DNA of 64,000 bases from Methylobacterium sp. E-045 (GTDB lineage Bacteria; Pseudomonadota; Alphaproteobacteria; Rhizobiales; Beijerinckiaceae): NCBI RefSeq assembly GCF_022829685.1, contig NZ_JAKSYE010000063.1, positions 62,001 to 126,000 of the forward strand, read 5' to 3'. The notes under the pieces are model-generated. The model saw only the letters and a list, made by a program, of their open reading frames with translations. It was not told where the DNA came from and searched no databases. Positions 36,998 to 45,928 of this stretch are shown here, in pieces; the stretch's first letter is position 1, and every line of letters starts with the position of its first letter. The position numbers and the translations under genes are program-made.

Positions 36998-37798
36998 CTA
37001 CGGCTCCAGCCCCTCGGCCACGCGCTTGGCCTTGCGACGGCGCTCGACGCGGGCCACCGAGAAGATCGAGGCCTCGTAGAGGAGGAGCATCGGCAGGGCC
37101 AGCGACAGCTGCGAGATCACGTCGGGCGGGGTCAGGATCGCGGCCGCCACGAAGACGAGGACGATGGCGTAGCGGCGCTTCTCGCGCAGGAAGGCGGTAT
37201 CGATCACGCCGATCTGGCCGAGCAGGGTCAGGATCACCGGCAACTGGAACGCCAGTCCGAAGGCGAAGATCAGGGTCATGATGAGCGAGAGATACTCGTC
37301 CACCTTCGGCAGCAGCGAGATCGTCGCCTCGCCCGGCTGCCCGACCTGCTGCAGGCTCACCGAGAACTGGATCAGCAGCGGCATCGCCAGGAAGAACACC
37401 ACCAGCGAACCCAGCACGAAGAAGATCGGCGTGGCGACGAGGTAGGGCAGGAAGGCCTGGCGCTCGTTGCGGTAGAGGCCCGGGGCCACGAACGCATAAA
37501 TCTGGGTCGCGATGACGGGAAAGGCGAGGAAGCCTGCGCCGAACACGCTGAGCTTGATGTTGGTGAATACCTGTTCGAGGAAATGCGTCGCGATGAGCTG
37601 CGCCTTCTCCGGGCCGACGATGGAGACGTAGGGGTGGAGCAGGATGTTGTAGATGTGCCGCGAGACGAAGAAGCACGCAAAGAACATCACGACGAATGCC
37701 GCCAGGGACTTGATCAGCCGCGAGCGCAACTCGATCAGATGGTCGAGGAGCGGCGCGCGTGACGCCTCGACCTCGGATTCGTCGACCGGATCGATCAT
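36998..37798 (-). CDS. tatC: Sec-independent protein translocase TatC
   Basis: 266 residues, six membrane spans. Signature motifs: PLLDHLIELRSRLIKSL near the N-terminus and FGLAFQLPVILTLL in TM4, with the conserved Glu in LRNERQAFLP (first cytoplasmic-loop equivalent: LYRNERQAFLPY). Receptor for twin-arginine signal peptides. Overlaps tatB by 4 bases. A Tat-type substrate is encoded in this window at 58502. Confidence 0.95.
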   Translation of the reverse strand: MIDPVDESEVEASRAPLLDHLIELRSRLIKSLAAFVVMFFACFFVSRHIYNILLHPYVSIVGPEKAQLIATHFLEQVFTNIKLSVFGAGFLAFPVIATQIYAFVAPGLYRNERQAFLPYLVATPIFFVLGSLVVFFLAMPLLIQFSVSLQQVGQPGEATISLLPKVDEYLSLIMTLIFAFGLAFQLPVILTLLGQIGVIDTAFLREKRRYAIVLVFVAAAILTPPDVISQLSLALPMLLLYEASIFSVARVERRRKAKRVAEGLEP

Positions 37799-38310
37799 GA
37801 GGTGGCGCCGGGCTCGGTCAGCTTGGTGGAGGGTTCGGTCGGGGCCACGGTCGTCCGGGGGGGCAGATCGGGCAGCGCGTAGTCCGGCGGGGGCGGTGGC
37901 TCGACGTTTGCCGGCTCTGCCAACGCGGGAGCCTGGATCGACGGCTCGGAGGGCGCGGGCGGGTCGTTCTCGGCGAGCTTGGCGGCCACGTTGGCCAGCG
38001 GCTGCGTGCTCGATTGCGAGCGTCCGTCCACGGCGCCACGGATCTCGTCGCGGATGGTCTGGACCGGATTGAAACTCGGCCCCATCGTGCTCGCGGAGCG
38101 CTTGATGCCGTCGACCTCGCGGCGGACCTCATCGAACTCGGCCTCGCGGATCGCCTCGTTGAACTGGGCGTGGAACTCGCCGGCCATGCGGCGCATCTTG
38201 CCCGTCACCTGGCCAACGGTGCGCAGGGCCTTGGGCAGGTCCTTGGGCCCGATGACGATGAGGGCGACGCCGCCGATCAGCATCACCTCGCCCCAACTCA
38301 TGTCGAACAT
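37795..38310 (-). CDS. tatB: Sec-independent protein translocase TatB
   Basis: 171 residues. MFDMSWGEVMLIGGVALIVIG is the membrane helix with the conserved Glu8, followed by GPKDLPKALRTVGQ and a long amphipathic helix; the C-terminal ~90 residues are Pro-rich and variable. Forms the TatBC receptor. Confidence 0.93.
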   Translation of the reverse strand: MFDMSWGEVMLIGGVALIVIGPKDLPKALRTVGQVTGKMRRMAGEFHAQFNEAIREAEFDEVRREVDGIKRSASTMGPSFNPVQTIRDEIRGAVDGRSQSSTQPLANVAAKLAENDPPAPSEPSIQAPALAEPANVEPPPPPDYALPDLPPRTTVAPTEPSTKLTEPGATS

Positions 38311-38460
38311 GGTGTCGCTCGTCCCGCGGCCGATGGCCTGTGCCTCGTCACGACCGGCGGCCTAGCATGGTTCACGCCGGGCCGATGTCCGTCCGGGCGA
38401 TTTCGCTCACACGAACTCTGGGCGATCCCGTCCAGGACCGCCGATATCGCCTAAGGAGTC

Positions 38461-38724
38461 TCAGACGACCTTGCGGTCGGCCGAGACGTGGCTGGCGGTG
38501 GCCGGCTCGCCCTGGTGAGGCAGGGTGCGCACGGGCTCGCCGTTGCTCGGCGGCGGCACGGCCGGCGCCTGTCCGGCAGGCGTCTCGTCCTCGGCCATGC
38601 CCTTCTTGAAGGCCTTGATGCCCTTGGCGACGTCGCCCATCAGGTCGGAGATCTTGCCGCGCCCGAACAGCAGCATCACGATGCCCGCAACGATGATCCA
38701 GTGCCAGATACTCATGCTGCCCAT
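38461..38724 (-). CDS. tatA: Sec-independent protein translocase TatA
   Basis: 87 residues: short helix [19 protein letters not shown], the conserved [20 protein letters not shown] amphipathic region, and a Pro-rich tail. TatA oligomers form the translocation site. It is 150 bases from tatB; nothing else is recognised in that gap. The upstream gap to nagZ is only 175 bases and lacks scpAB. Confidence 0.93.
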   Translation of the reverse strand: MGSMSIWHWIIVAGIVMLLFGRGKISDLMGDVAKGIKAFKKGMAEDETPAGQAPAVPPPSNGEPVRTLPHQGEPATASHVSADRKVV

Positions 38725-38899
38725 GGCAAACTCCTGCGCCCATGCGGTCGCCTGCCCAGCGACGCCCTCTCACGACGGATTGTCGGGAAACTAGGGATGG
38801 GAAGGAGCGAACACAAGAACCACGGGGGCTCCGGCTGCGGCATTCACGGCATCTGAGGCAATTGTGCAGTGCGTCACGGACGCGCGGGACGCATCGCAT

Positions 38900-39904
38900 T
38901 CATGCCTGGGCGGAAAGACCCGCTTCGAAACGCGAGCGCGCCTCGGCGACATCGAACTCCGCATGCGGTGCGAGCCGGGCCAGGGCGGCCTCGGCGCGGC
39001 GCAGGGCTTCGCCGGACAGGGTCGGCGTGCCCTCCAGGACGACGCGCATCTCCTGCCGATCGCCGTTGCAATGGAGCGCGACGTCGATTCCGGCGGCGAA
39101 GGCTTTCTCGGCCTTCTCGCGAAAACTGCCGTCCAGTGCTTTCATCGAGAGGTCGTCGGTCATGAGGAGGCCATCGAAGCCGATCAGGCCGCGGATCACC
39201 TGTCCGATCACCACGCTGGACTGTGTCGCGGGATGATGCGGGTCGAGGGCGGCGTAGACCACGTGCGCGCTCATCGCCATCGGCAGGTCCGCGAGGGCGC
39301 GGAACGGAACGAAATCGTGGGCGGCGAGGCTCACGCCCTCGGCCTCCACCACGGGCAGATCCATGTGGCTGTCGCAGGCGGCACGGCCATGCCCGGGAAT
39401 ATGCTTGATCACGGGGAGGACGCCGCCCTCCATCAGCCCTTCGGCCACCGCGCGTCCCAGGGCGATGACGGCGTGCGGATCGGTGCCGTAGGCACGGTCG
39501 CCGATGATGTCGTGGGCGCCGGCCACCGGTACGTCGAGGACGGGCGCGCAATCGACGTTGATCCCCACCGAGGCGAGGTCGTGCGCCATCAGCCGTGCGC
39601 CGAGGCGCGCCATGGCGGTGCCCGACCCGTTGAGCCGGCCGAAGCGGGCGCCGGCCGGATAGGACGGCCAGTGCGGCGGCCCCATGCGCTGTACCCGTCC
39701 GCCCTCCTGGTCGATCAGGATCGGCGTGTCGGCCCGGCCCGATGTGGCCCGCAGCGCATCGGTCAGCGCCCTCACCTCGTCCGGCGAGCCGATGTTGCGC
39801 TTGAACAGGATGAAGCCCCAGGGCTGCGCATCGCGGAAGAACGCGGCCTCCTCGTCCGAGAGGGTCCGGCCGGCACAGCCGAGGATCAGGGCGCGAGTGG
39901 TCAT
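38900..39904 (-). CDS. nagZ: Beta-N-acetylhexosaminidase NagZ
   Basis: Family 3 glycosidase releasing GlcNAc from muropeptides in peptidoglycan recycling; cytoplasmic. 334 residues. ILIDQEGGRVQRM near residue 62, the KHIPGHG..DSH flexible catalytic loop (His as general acid/base partner), and the nucleophile Asp in LLMTDDLSM are all present. Confidence 0.95.
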   Translation of the reverse strand: MTTRALILGCAGRTLSDEEAAFFRDAQPWGFILFKRNIGSPDEVRALTDALRATSGRADTPILIDQEGGRVQRMGPPHWPSYPAGARFGRLNGSGTAMARLGARLMAHDLASVGINVDCAPVLDVPVAGAHDIIGDRAYGTDPHAVIALGRAVAEGLMEGGVLPVIKHIPGHGRAACDSHMDLPVVEAEGVSLAAHDFVPFRALADLPMAMSAHVVYAALDPHHPATQSSVVIGQVIRGLIGFDGLLMTDDLSMKALDGSFREKAEKAFAAGIDVALHCNGDRQEMRVVLEGTPTLSGEALRRAEAALARLAPHAEFDVAEARSRFEAGLSAQA

Positions 39905-40149
39905 GGGGTATGCTGCTCGGCTTGAATGCACGGAGGATCCGAGGAACGTCCGTCCCTGCTCGTCCCGGTCGCGGCGGCCCTCGCATGGGCGGGTCCCGCA
40001 CGGAGCGCTGCCCATGCGAGGCGTCGACGGTCGCCTTCGAAGTCTGCGCTTCGGCGACGTCGGTCTCGAGTTCTCAGACCGGGATCGCGGACGCTCGGCT
40101 CACGAGGGGCGACTGCCGGAACTCGGCTTCGACGCCCGCATCCCGTGTC
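39905..40149. other. Intergenic region with an 11-base inverted repeat
   Basis: No credible gene. CTCGCATGGGC at 39980-39990 and GCCCATGCGAG at 40010-40020 form a perfect 11-base stem with a 19-base loop. It follows the SPOR gene and precedes nagZ; without a U-run it could be an attenuator or processing site. Confidence 0.55.
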
Positions 40150-41580
40150 TCAGTTCTTGGCGACGAAGCACTGGCCGCCGGCACCCTGCAGTTCGGTGCA
40201 GAGGGTCGTCGCCTCCGCCTTGGCCAGGGGCCCGACGCGGACGCGGTAGATGGTCTTGCCGCTGACCTCGGCCTGACGGATCAGGGCGGGCTTGCCGGAG
40301 AGCTGGCTGAACTTGCCCTGCATCTGCTTGAACGCGGCCTGCGCCTCGGCCTCGCTGGTGCGTACCCCGAGCTGGACCGAGTACCCGCTGACCGGGGCGG
40401 TCGAAGCCGCCGGAGCGGGAGCGGGAGTCGGCAGGGCGGAGGTCGCATCGGGGGCGACGGCGGCGACGCGCTGCGAGGCCTTCACGCGGGGAGCGGGTGC
40501 GGCCTGCTCGGGTGCCGGGGCTTCGTCGGCCGAGGCGGGCGTCGTCGCCGGCAGCTTTCCGGCGCGCGGATGCATCGACCCGCTGGTGGAGCCACCGTTA
40601 TCGCCCGGAAGGGTCATGGTGGGGATGACGGATTGGGCGGCGGAAGCCTCGCGCTGGGGTGGCGGGGGAGGCGTATCCGGCTTCACCGAAACGGTCCGCA
40701 CCCGGCGGGGCTCGCCGAGGGTTTCGGTGAGGGGACCCGTATTGCCGCCCTGCCCGGTGGACGGCGTGGCTCCGCCCTCCCCGGCACGCTGGGCGGAACG
40801 GGCGGCCTGCGCGACGTCGACCGGCTGCTCTTCGCGGTTGACGATGCGGATCTGGCCGTCCTTGGCGTTGCGGTCGTAGATCTGCTTGTTCTGGTCGGGG
40901 ATTTCGACGCCGTCCGCCTTCTGCGGGGCGATCTTCAGCGGAGCCTTGTCGGCCAGGATCGTGGGCACGGTGCCGTCGCCCTGGCTCGAATGCAGGCCGC
41001 GCCAGGTGAGCGCACCGGTGACGCAGACCACCAGCACGCCGAGGCCGGCCCCCACGGAGACGAGGCGGCTCCGCTGGCGGGGCCGCTCGGCCGCGCGGTT
41101 GAGGCGGTCGTCCTGCTCCGGCGCATAGGCCTCCGATCCCCGGGGATCGTGGGTCCCGTCCGCATAGGCGCCGTGATCGACGGAGGCGAGATACTGGTCG
41201 AAGGCATCGGCCGGATGGGCCGAGAGCGTGGCCTCAGATTCGGGCGCTGTCTGGTACGGGGGATGCTGGGCGTAGGCCGCCGGCGCGGTTGCATAGGCCG
41301 CCGGCGCCCCGGCATGGGCCGAAGGAGCGGCTGCCGGCGCCTCGTCGTGGAAGCTCGGCTCCCTCCGCCCGCCCTGGCCCTGCGGCTGGGGCGCGGTACG
41401 GGAATCACGGGCCTCGAGGAGGGCGCGGAAGGGGTCGTCCTGGCCGACGATGCGGGCGAGCTCCGCCAACGGGTCGGGCTTTGCCGCAGGCTGGGCCTGC
41501 GGCTGGGGCGGTGTCGTGGGCTGCAAGTCACGCGCGAAGGCGTCGAAATCGACAGGCGCTCGCGAAGCGTTCGTCGTCAT
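40150..41580 (-). CDS. SPOR-domain membrane protein
   Basis: 476 residues. A Pro/Ala-rich cytoplasmic segment (1-170), one membrane span at about 174-193, a long Pro/Ala-rich periplasmic linker, and a C-terminal SPOR domain (about 398-476: YSVQLGVRTSEAEAQAAF ... YRVRVGPLAKAEA). SPOR domains bind denuded glycan at the septum. The architecture matches the FtsN-like SPOR proteins found beside argS in alphaproteobacteria. ATG 41580 follows AAGGGGAA. Confidence 0.9.
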   Translation of the reverse strand: MTTNASRAPVDFDAFARDLQPTTPPQPQAQPAAKPDPLAELARIVGQDDPFRALLEARDSRTAPQPQGQGGRREPSFHDEAPAAAPSAHAGAPAAYATAPAAYAQHPPYQTAPESEATLSAHPADAFDQYLASVDHGAYADGTHDPRGSEAYAPEQDDRLNRAAERPRQRSRLVSVGAGLGVLVVCVTGALTWRGLHSSQGDGTVPTILADKAPLKIAPQKADGVEIPDQNKQIYDRNAKDGQIRIVNREEQPVDVAQAARSAQRAGEGGATPSTGQGGNTGPLTETLGEPRRVRTVSVKPDTPPPPPQREASAAQSVIPTMTLPGDNGGSTSGSMHPRAGKLPATTPASADEAPAPEQAAPAPRVKASQRVAAVAPDATSALPTPAPAPAASTAPVSGYSVQLGVRTSEAEAQAAFKQMQGKFSQLSGKPALIRQAEVSGKTIYRVRVGPLAKAEATTLCTELQGAGGQCFVAKN

Positions 41581-41610
41581 GGCAGCATTCCCCTTCACGC
41601 CGAGATCACC

Positions 41611-43356
41611 TCACCGCATTTCATCCGGCGCGGTGACACCCAAGACCGCGAGGCCGGAGGCGACGACGCCTCTCAAAGCCTCCACGAGGGCCAGTCTTGC
41701 CCGTGTCGAGTTTCGGTCGTTTAGATTAATAAACCGCAAATGCGGCAAGTCTTTGCCTTTGTTCCAGAAACCATGCAGGGAACTTGCGAGCTCGTAGAGG
41801 TAGAAGGCCACACGGTGCGGCTCGTGCGCCGCCGCCGCCGCTTCGATCACCCGTGGGTATTGGGCGATGAGCCGCATGATCTCGGCTTCCGCGGAATCGG
41901 CCAGCAGCGTCAGATCCGCATCCGCGAGGCCGGCGACGGAAAAGTCCTCGCCGGGCATGGCTTCGCGCGCCTGCCGGAACACCGAGGCGCAGCGGGCATG
42001 GGCGTACTGCACGTAGAAGACCGGGTTGTCCTTGGATTGCTCCACCACCTTGGCGAGGTCGAAATCCAGGGTCGCGTCGTTCTTGCGGTAGAGCATCATG
42101 AAGCGGATCGCGTCGCGACCGACCTCGTCGACCACCTCGGCCAGGGTGATGAACTCGCCGGCGCGCTTGGACATCTTCACCGGCTCGCCGGCCCGAAGGA
42201 GGCGCACCAGCTGGCACAGCTTCACGTCGAGGGTCGCCTCGCCGTCGCTCACCGCTCTGACCGCCGCCTGCATGCGCTTGACGTAGCCGCCGTGATCCGC
42301 CCCGAGCACGTCGATGAGGTCGGTGGCGCCGCGCCGGATCTTGTCGCGGTGATAGGCGATGTCGGAGGCGAAGTAGGTGAACGAGCCGTCCGACTTCAGG
42401 AGCGGCCGGTCGACGTCGTCACCGAACTCCACGGTGCGGAACAGGGTCTGCTCACGGTCCTCCCAATCCTCCGGCAGCTGACCCTTCGGCGGCGGCAGCC
42501 GGCCCTCGTAGACGAGGCCCTTCTCGCGAAGCTCCGCCAGGAGGACGGGCACCGCCTCCTTCAGGGTCGCTTCCGAGAAGAAGACGTCGTGATGGATGCC
42601 GAGCCGCGCGAGGTCGCCCCGGATCAGCGCCATCATCGCCGCGATGGCATCCGCCCGCACCTGCGGCAGCCAATCGGATTCCGGTGCGTCGAGGAGCGCG
42701 CGGCCGTGCTTCTCGGCGAGCGCCCTGCCCACCGGCACGAGATAGTCGCCGGGATAAAGGCCTTCCGGCACCGTGCCGACCTCTTCGCCGAGCGCCTCGC
42801 GGTAGCGCAGGAACGCCGAGCGGGCGAGAACGTCCACCTGTGCGCCGGCATCGTTGATGTAGTACTCGCGCGTCACGTCGCGGCCGGCCGCCACGAGCAG
42901 GTTGGCCAGCGCGTCGCCGAACACCGCACCGCGGCCATGGCCCACATGCATCGGCCCGGTGGGGTTGGCCGAGACGTACTCGATGTTGACCTTGCCGCCG
43001 GGCATGCGGGCGCGGCCGTAGGCGGCGCCGTCGCCGAGCGCCGCACGCACGACCTCGTGATAGGTCTCGGGCGTCAGGCGCAGATTGATGAAACCCGGTC
43101 CCGCCACGCTCGCCTCGACCACGCGGGGATCCTGCCGGAGTTCCGCCGCCAGCGCCTCGCCGAGCGCCTTCGGATTGGTCCGGGCCTCCTTGGCGAGGAC
43201 CAGGGCGGCATTGGTGGCGAGGTCGCCGTGAGCGGCATCGCGCGGCGGCTCGACCACCACGCGGGAGAGATCGAGCCCTTCGGGCAGCGTCCCGGACCGG
43301 ATCAGGCTCTCGAGCGCCTCGCGCACGCGCGCCTCGAAGGTGGCGAAGATGTTCAT
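41611..43356 (-). CDS. argS: Arginine--tRNA ligase
   Basis: Class I synthetase, 581 residues. HIGH motif as [10 protein letters not shown] and KMSKS-like [10 protein letters not shown]-terminal Add1 domain and C-terminal anticodon-binding helices ([15 protein letters not shown]) present. ATG 43356. Confidence 0.96.
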   Translation of the reverse strand: MNIFATFEARVREALESLIRSGTLPEGLDLSRVVVEPPRDAAHGDLATNAALVLAKEARTNPKALGEALAAELRQDPRVVEASVAGPGFINLRLTPETYHEVVRAALGDGAAYGRARMPGGKVNIEYVSANPTGPMHVGHGRGAVFGDALANLLVAAGRDVTREYYINDAGAQVDVLARSAFLRYREALGEEVGTVPEGLYPGDYLVPVGRALAEKHGRALLDAPESDWLPQVRADAIAAMMALIRGDLARLGIHHDVFFSEATLKEAVPVLLAELREKGLVYEGRLPPPKGQLPEDWEDREQTLFRTVEFGDDVDRPLLKSDGSFTYFASDIAYHRDKIRRGATDLIDVLGADHGGYVKRMQAAVRAVSDGEATLDVKLCQLVRLLRAGEPVKMSKRAGEFITLAEVVDEVGRDAIRFMMLYRKNDATLDFDLAKVVEQSKDNPVFYVQYAHARCASVFRQAREAMPGEDFSVAGLADADLTLLADSAEAEIMRLIAQYPRVIEAAAAAHEPHRVAFYLYELASSLHGFWNKGKDLPHLRFINLNDRNSTRARLALVEALRGVVASGLAVLGVTAPDEMR

Positions 43357-43492
43357 GGGATATCTGTTCCGCTCGCGCCAAGCCGCATCGTCACGACGGC
43401 CGGCGCCTCAATGCGGCGGCATACCAATGCGGGGGGCACGTGTCACGGGAGACCGCCCATCGCCCTTCGGGGTCTTCTCTCAGCCCGGCGCT

Positions 43493-44079
43493 TCAGAACC
43501 AGGCGCGCCAAGCCTCCCACGCTGCCACGGCGCTGGCCAGGGCCGCGTAGCCGCCGGCATTGGGGTGGGTTCCGTCTCCCGCCGCGGCCTCGCTGGTCCA
43601 GGCGTCGGATCCCGTGGCCACGTCGAAGACCGGCAGGAACGGAACGCCGAGTCGGGCGCAGAGGAGAGCGAGGTCCCGCGACAGAGCCAGGATTCATGCA
43701 TCCGTCGAGGGATCGTCGCAGACGGGAAGCAGGCCGACCATGAGGGTCTTCCGCCAGCCGGCGGCGTCCGTGAGAATCGCCGTGGCCATTTCGAGGGAGC
43801 GGACGTGAGGGACGCGGGTTCGGCCATCCACGAGGGTGCAATCGTTTGCGCCGAACGCGAAAACGAGCCTGCCGTCCAGTCCCTCGGGCAGGCGGGCTTC
43901 GGCCTCGTTCCGCCAGCGGCCGCGGATGTCGAGGCTGGTGTCGCGGCGAATGCCGGGATTGTCATGCGTCACGTCCCAGCCCGCGCGGCGGGCCTCGGCA
44001 CAGAGACGGCCCGTCCATCCGAGACAGGTGTCGTCACCGACCCCGTTCACGAAACTGTCGCCGATGAAGCAATGCGCAT
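43493..44079 (-). pseudogene. SGNH/GDSL-family hydrolase, broken by a frameshift and an in-frame stop
   Basis: The remains of a ~195-residue lipase/esterase-like gene. From ATG 44079 the frame gives MRIA; after deletion of one base it would continue FIGDSFVNGVGDD (block I, nucleophile Ser), then FAFGANDC (block III Asn). An in-frame TGA at 43694-43696 interrupts after DDPSTDA; beyond it the same frame runs on to DGTHPNAGGY (block V, Asp and His) and stops at 43493. So the start region is one base short (587 bases in total, 588 expected) and the catalytic Asp-His part is cut off. Two independent lesions imply decay, not an assembly slip. Confidence 0.8.
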
Positions 44080-44102
44080 GGATCGCGCCGAAATCCCGGC
44101 CC

Positions 44103-45350
44103 CTACCCCTCCGCCAGCGGCAGGCCCCGGCTCTCGGGGCTCCAGTGCAGGTCCGGCGTCGTGGCGAACAGGCGCTTGTGGGCAAGCACCGCGTAGGTGT
44201 CGGTCATGCCGGCGATGTAGTCGGCCACGCGCCGGGCGATGCGCCCCTCCCCTGCCCCCTCGAGCCCGGCCTGCCATTCCTCCGGCATGGAGGCAGGGTT
44301 CGTGCTGAAGGCATCGAACAGGTCCGCGACGATGATGTCCGCCTTCGCCCGCACCGCCAGCACGCTCGGATGGCGGTACATCCGCGCGTAGAGGAAGCGC
44401 TTGATCGTGGCATCCGCCTCCTCCAGGGCCGGCGAGAAGGAGACGACCGCCTCGCTGGCCGCGCGGATATCGGCGACGGAACCCGGTGCCAGGGCCTCGA
44501 TCCGACGGGTGCTCTCGGCGATCACGTCCTCCACGAAGCGGGTGATCACACGACGCGCCAGTTCGTGGATCTTTCGCGATTCCTCAAGATTCGGGTGCAG
44601 CGCGTCGATCTCGTCGAGGATGTCCCGGAGGAAGGGGACGCCGTCGAGATCCGAGAGTTCGAACAGGCCTGCCCGCAGGCCGTCGTCGAGGTCGTGGCTG
44701 TCATAGGCGATGTCGTCGGCCAGGGCCGCCGCCTGCGCCTCCGGCCCGGCGAAACGGGCGAGATCGAGATCGTTCTGCGCGTTGTATTCGAGGATGGCGG
44801 CGGGAATGCCCCGTCCCGCCCAGCGCGGGGTCGGGTCGCCCTCCTTCGTGAGGAGAGGGCCATTGTGCTTGACGAGGCCCTCCAGGGTCTCCCAGGCGAG
44901 GTTGAGCCCGTCGAACCCGGCATAGCGCCGTTCGAGCCGCGTCACGATCCTCAGGGCCTGGGCATTGTGGTCGAACCCGCCATGAGCGGCCATCAGAGCA
45001 TCGAGCGCGTCCTCGCCGGTATGGCCGAAACAGGTGTGGCCGAGGTCGTGGGAGAGCGCCAGCGCCTCCGCGAGATCCTCGTCGAGGCCGAGCGCCCGGG
45101 CCAGCGCGCGGGCGATCTGGCTGACTTCGAGGGTATGGGTCAGGCGGGTGCGGTAATGATCGCCCTCGTGGTGGACGAAAACCTGGGTCTTGTGCTTGAG
45201 GCGGCGGAAGGCGGCCGAATGGATGATCCGGTCGCGGTCGCGCTGGAAGTCGCTGCGCGTGGGCGAGATCGCCTCCGGGATCAACCGCCCGCGCGTGGCC
45301 GCCGGATCGGTGGCGTAGCGCGCCCGCCAGCGTTCGCCCCTGTGCCGCAC
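44103..45350 (-). CDS. dgt: Deoxyguanosinetriphosphate triphosphohydrolase-like protein
   Basis: HD-domain dNTPase cleaving dGTP to deoxyguanosine and triphosphate. 415 residues. Metal motif H...HD...[31 protein letters not shown] and [13 protein letters not shown]. The start is probably GTG at 45350, since the perfect Shine-Dalgarno AGGAGGTGAC (45351-45360) immediately precedes it; the ATG at 45371 would add 7 residues and has no such site. Divergent from erpA. Confidence 0.93.
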   Translation of the reverse strand: MRHRGERWRARYATDPAATRGRLIPEAISPTRSDFQRDRDRIIHSAAFRRLKHKTQVFVHHEGDHYRTRLTHTLEVSQIARALARALGLDEDLAEALALSHDLGHTCFGHTGEDALDALMAAHGGFDHNAQALRIVTRLERRYAGFDGLNLAWETLEGLVKHNGPLLTKEGDPTPRWAGRGIPAAILEYNAQNDLDLARFAGPEAQAAALADDIAYDSHDLDDGLRAGLFELSDLDGVPFLRDILDEIDALHPNLEESRKIHELARRVITRFVEDVIAESTRRIEALAPGSVADIRAASEAVVSFSPALEEADATIKRFLYARMYRHPSVLAVRAKADIIVADLFDAFSTNPASMPEEWQAGLEGAGEGRIARRVADYIAGMTDTYAVLAHKRLFATTPDLHWSPESRGLPLAEG

Positions 45351-45360
45351 GTCACCTCCT
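45351..45360 (-). promoter_or_regulatory. Consensus Shine-Dalgarno that sets the dgt start
   Basis: AGGAGGTGAC on the minus strand is fully complementary to the 16S rRNA 3' end and ends directly at the GTG. It lies inside the frame of the longer reading, so it argues for the shorter protein. Confidence 0.65.
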
Positions 45361-45470
45361 GAATGCGCCATCGCGCGCAACGACCATCTCGCGTTGCAGC
45401 GCGTCTCTACGGCGCATATCTTGTGTGGGCTAGCGCTTCTGGCAATCGACGAGAACCCAAGAGCATCACG

Positions 45471-45797
45471 ATGGCCGACATCACCCTGACCCCCCGCGCG
45501 GCCAAGCGCATCAACGAGATCATGGGAGCCGAGCCTCCCGGCGCGTCCCTGCGGATCAGCGTGAACGGCGGCGGCTGCTCGGGCTTCTCCTACGCCTTCG
45601 ACATCGAGCGGGCGCGGGCCGAGGACGACGTGGTGATCGAGCGCGACGGCGCCACCGTCCTCGTCGATCCGGTCTCCCTCGAATACATGAGCGGATCGAC
45701 CATCGATTTCGCCAACGATCTGATCGGCCAGGCCTTCAAGATCGAGAATCCGCAGGTCACTTCCTCCTGCGGCTGCGGCACGTCGTTCTCGCTCTGA
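45471..45797 (+). CDS. erpA: A-type iron-sulfur cluster carrier (ErpA-like)
   Basis: 108 residues, with the three conserved cysteines C36 (GGCSGF), C100 and C102 (SSCGCGTSF). Delivers Fe-S clusters to target enzymes. ATG 45471. It sits divergently beside dgt, as in other Rhizobiales. Confidence 0.93.
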   Translation: MADITLTPRAAKRINEIMGAEPPGASLRISVNGGGCSGFSYAFDIERARAEDDVVIERDGATVLVDPVSLEYMSGSTIDFANDLIGQAFKIENPQVTSSCGCGTSFSL

Positions 45798-45928
45798 GGC
45801 ATCGTCATTCCGTCACGGCACGGCGTGCGGCTGCGCGATTGCCTCGCCGTGGAAAAAGCGGCACGGATGCGGTTCGGCGCGGCACCGTTGCACGAAGCGC
45901 CTTTTTTCGCAGCGCCCCGGATCCGCTC

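Noticed and set aside
43694..43696. Selenocysteine or programmed read-through at the in-frame TGA of the SGNH gene
   Set aside because: The position is not a conserved catalytic Cys/Sec site, no SECIS-like hairpin is evident directly after it, and the gene has a second lesion at its start.
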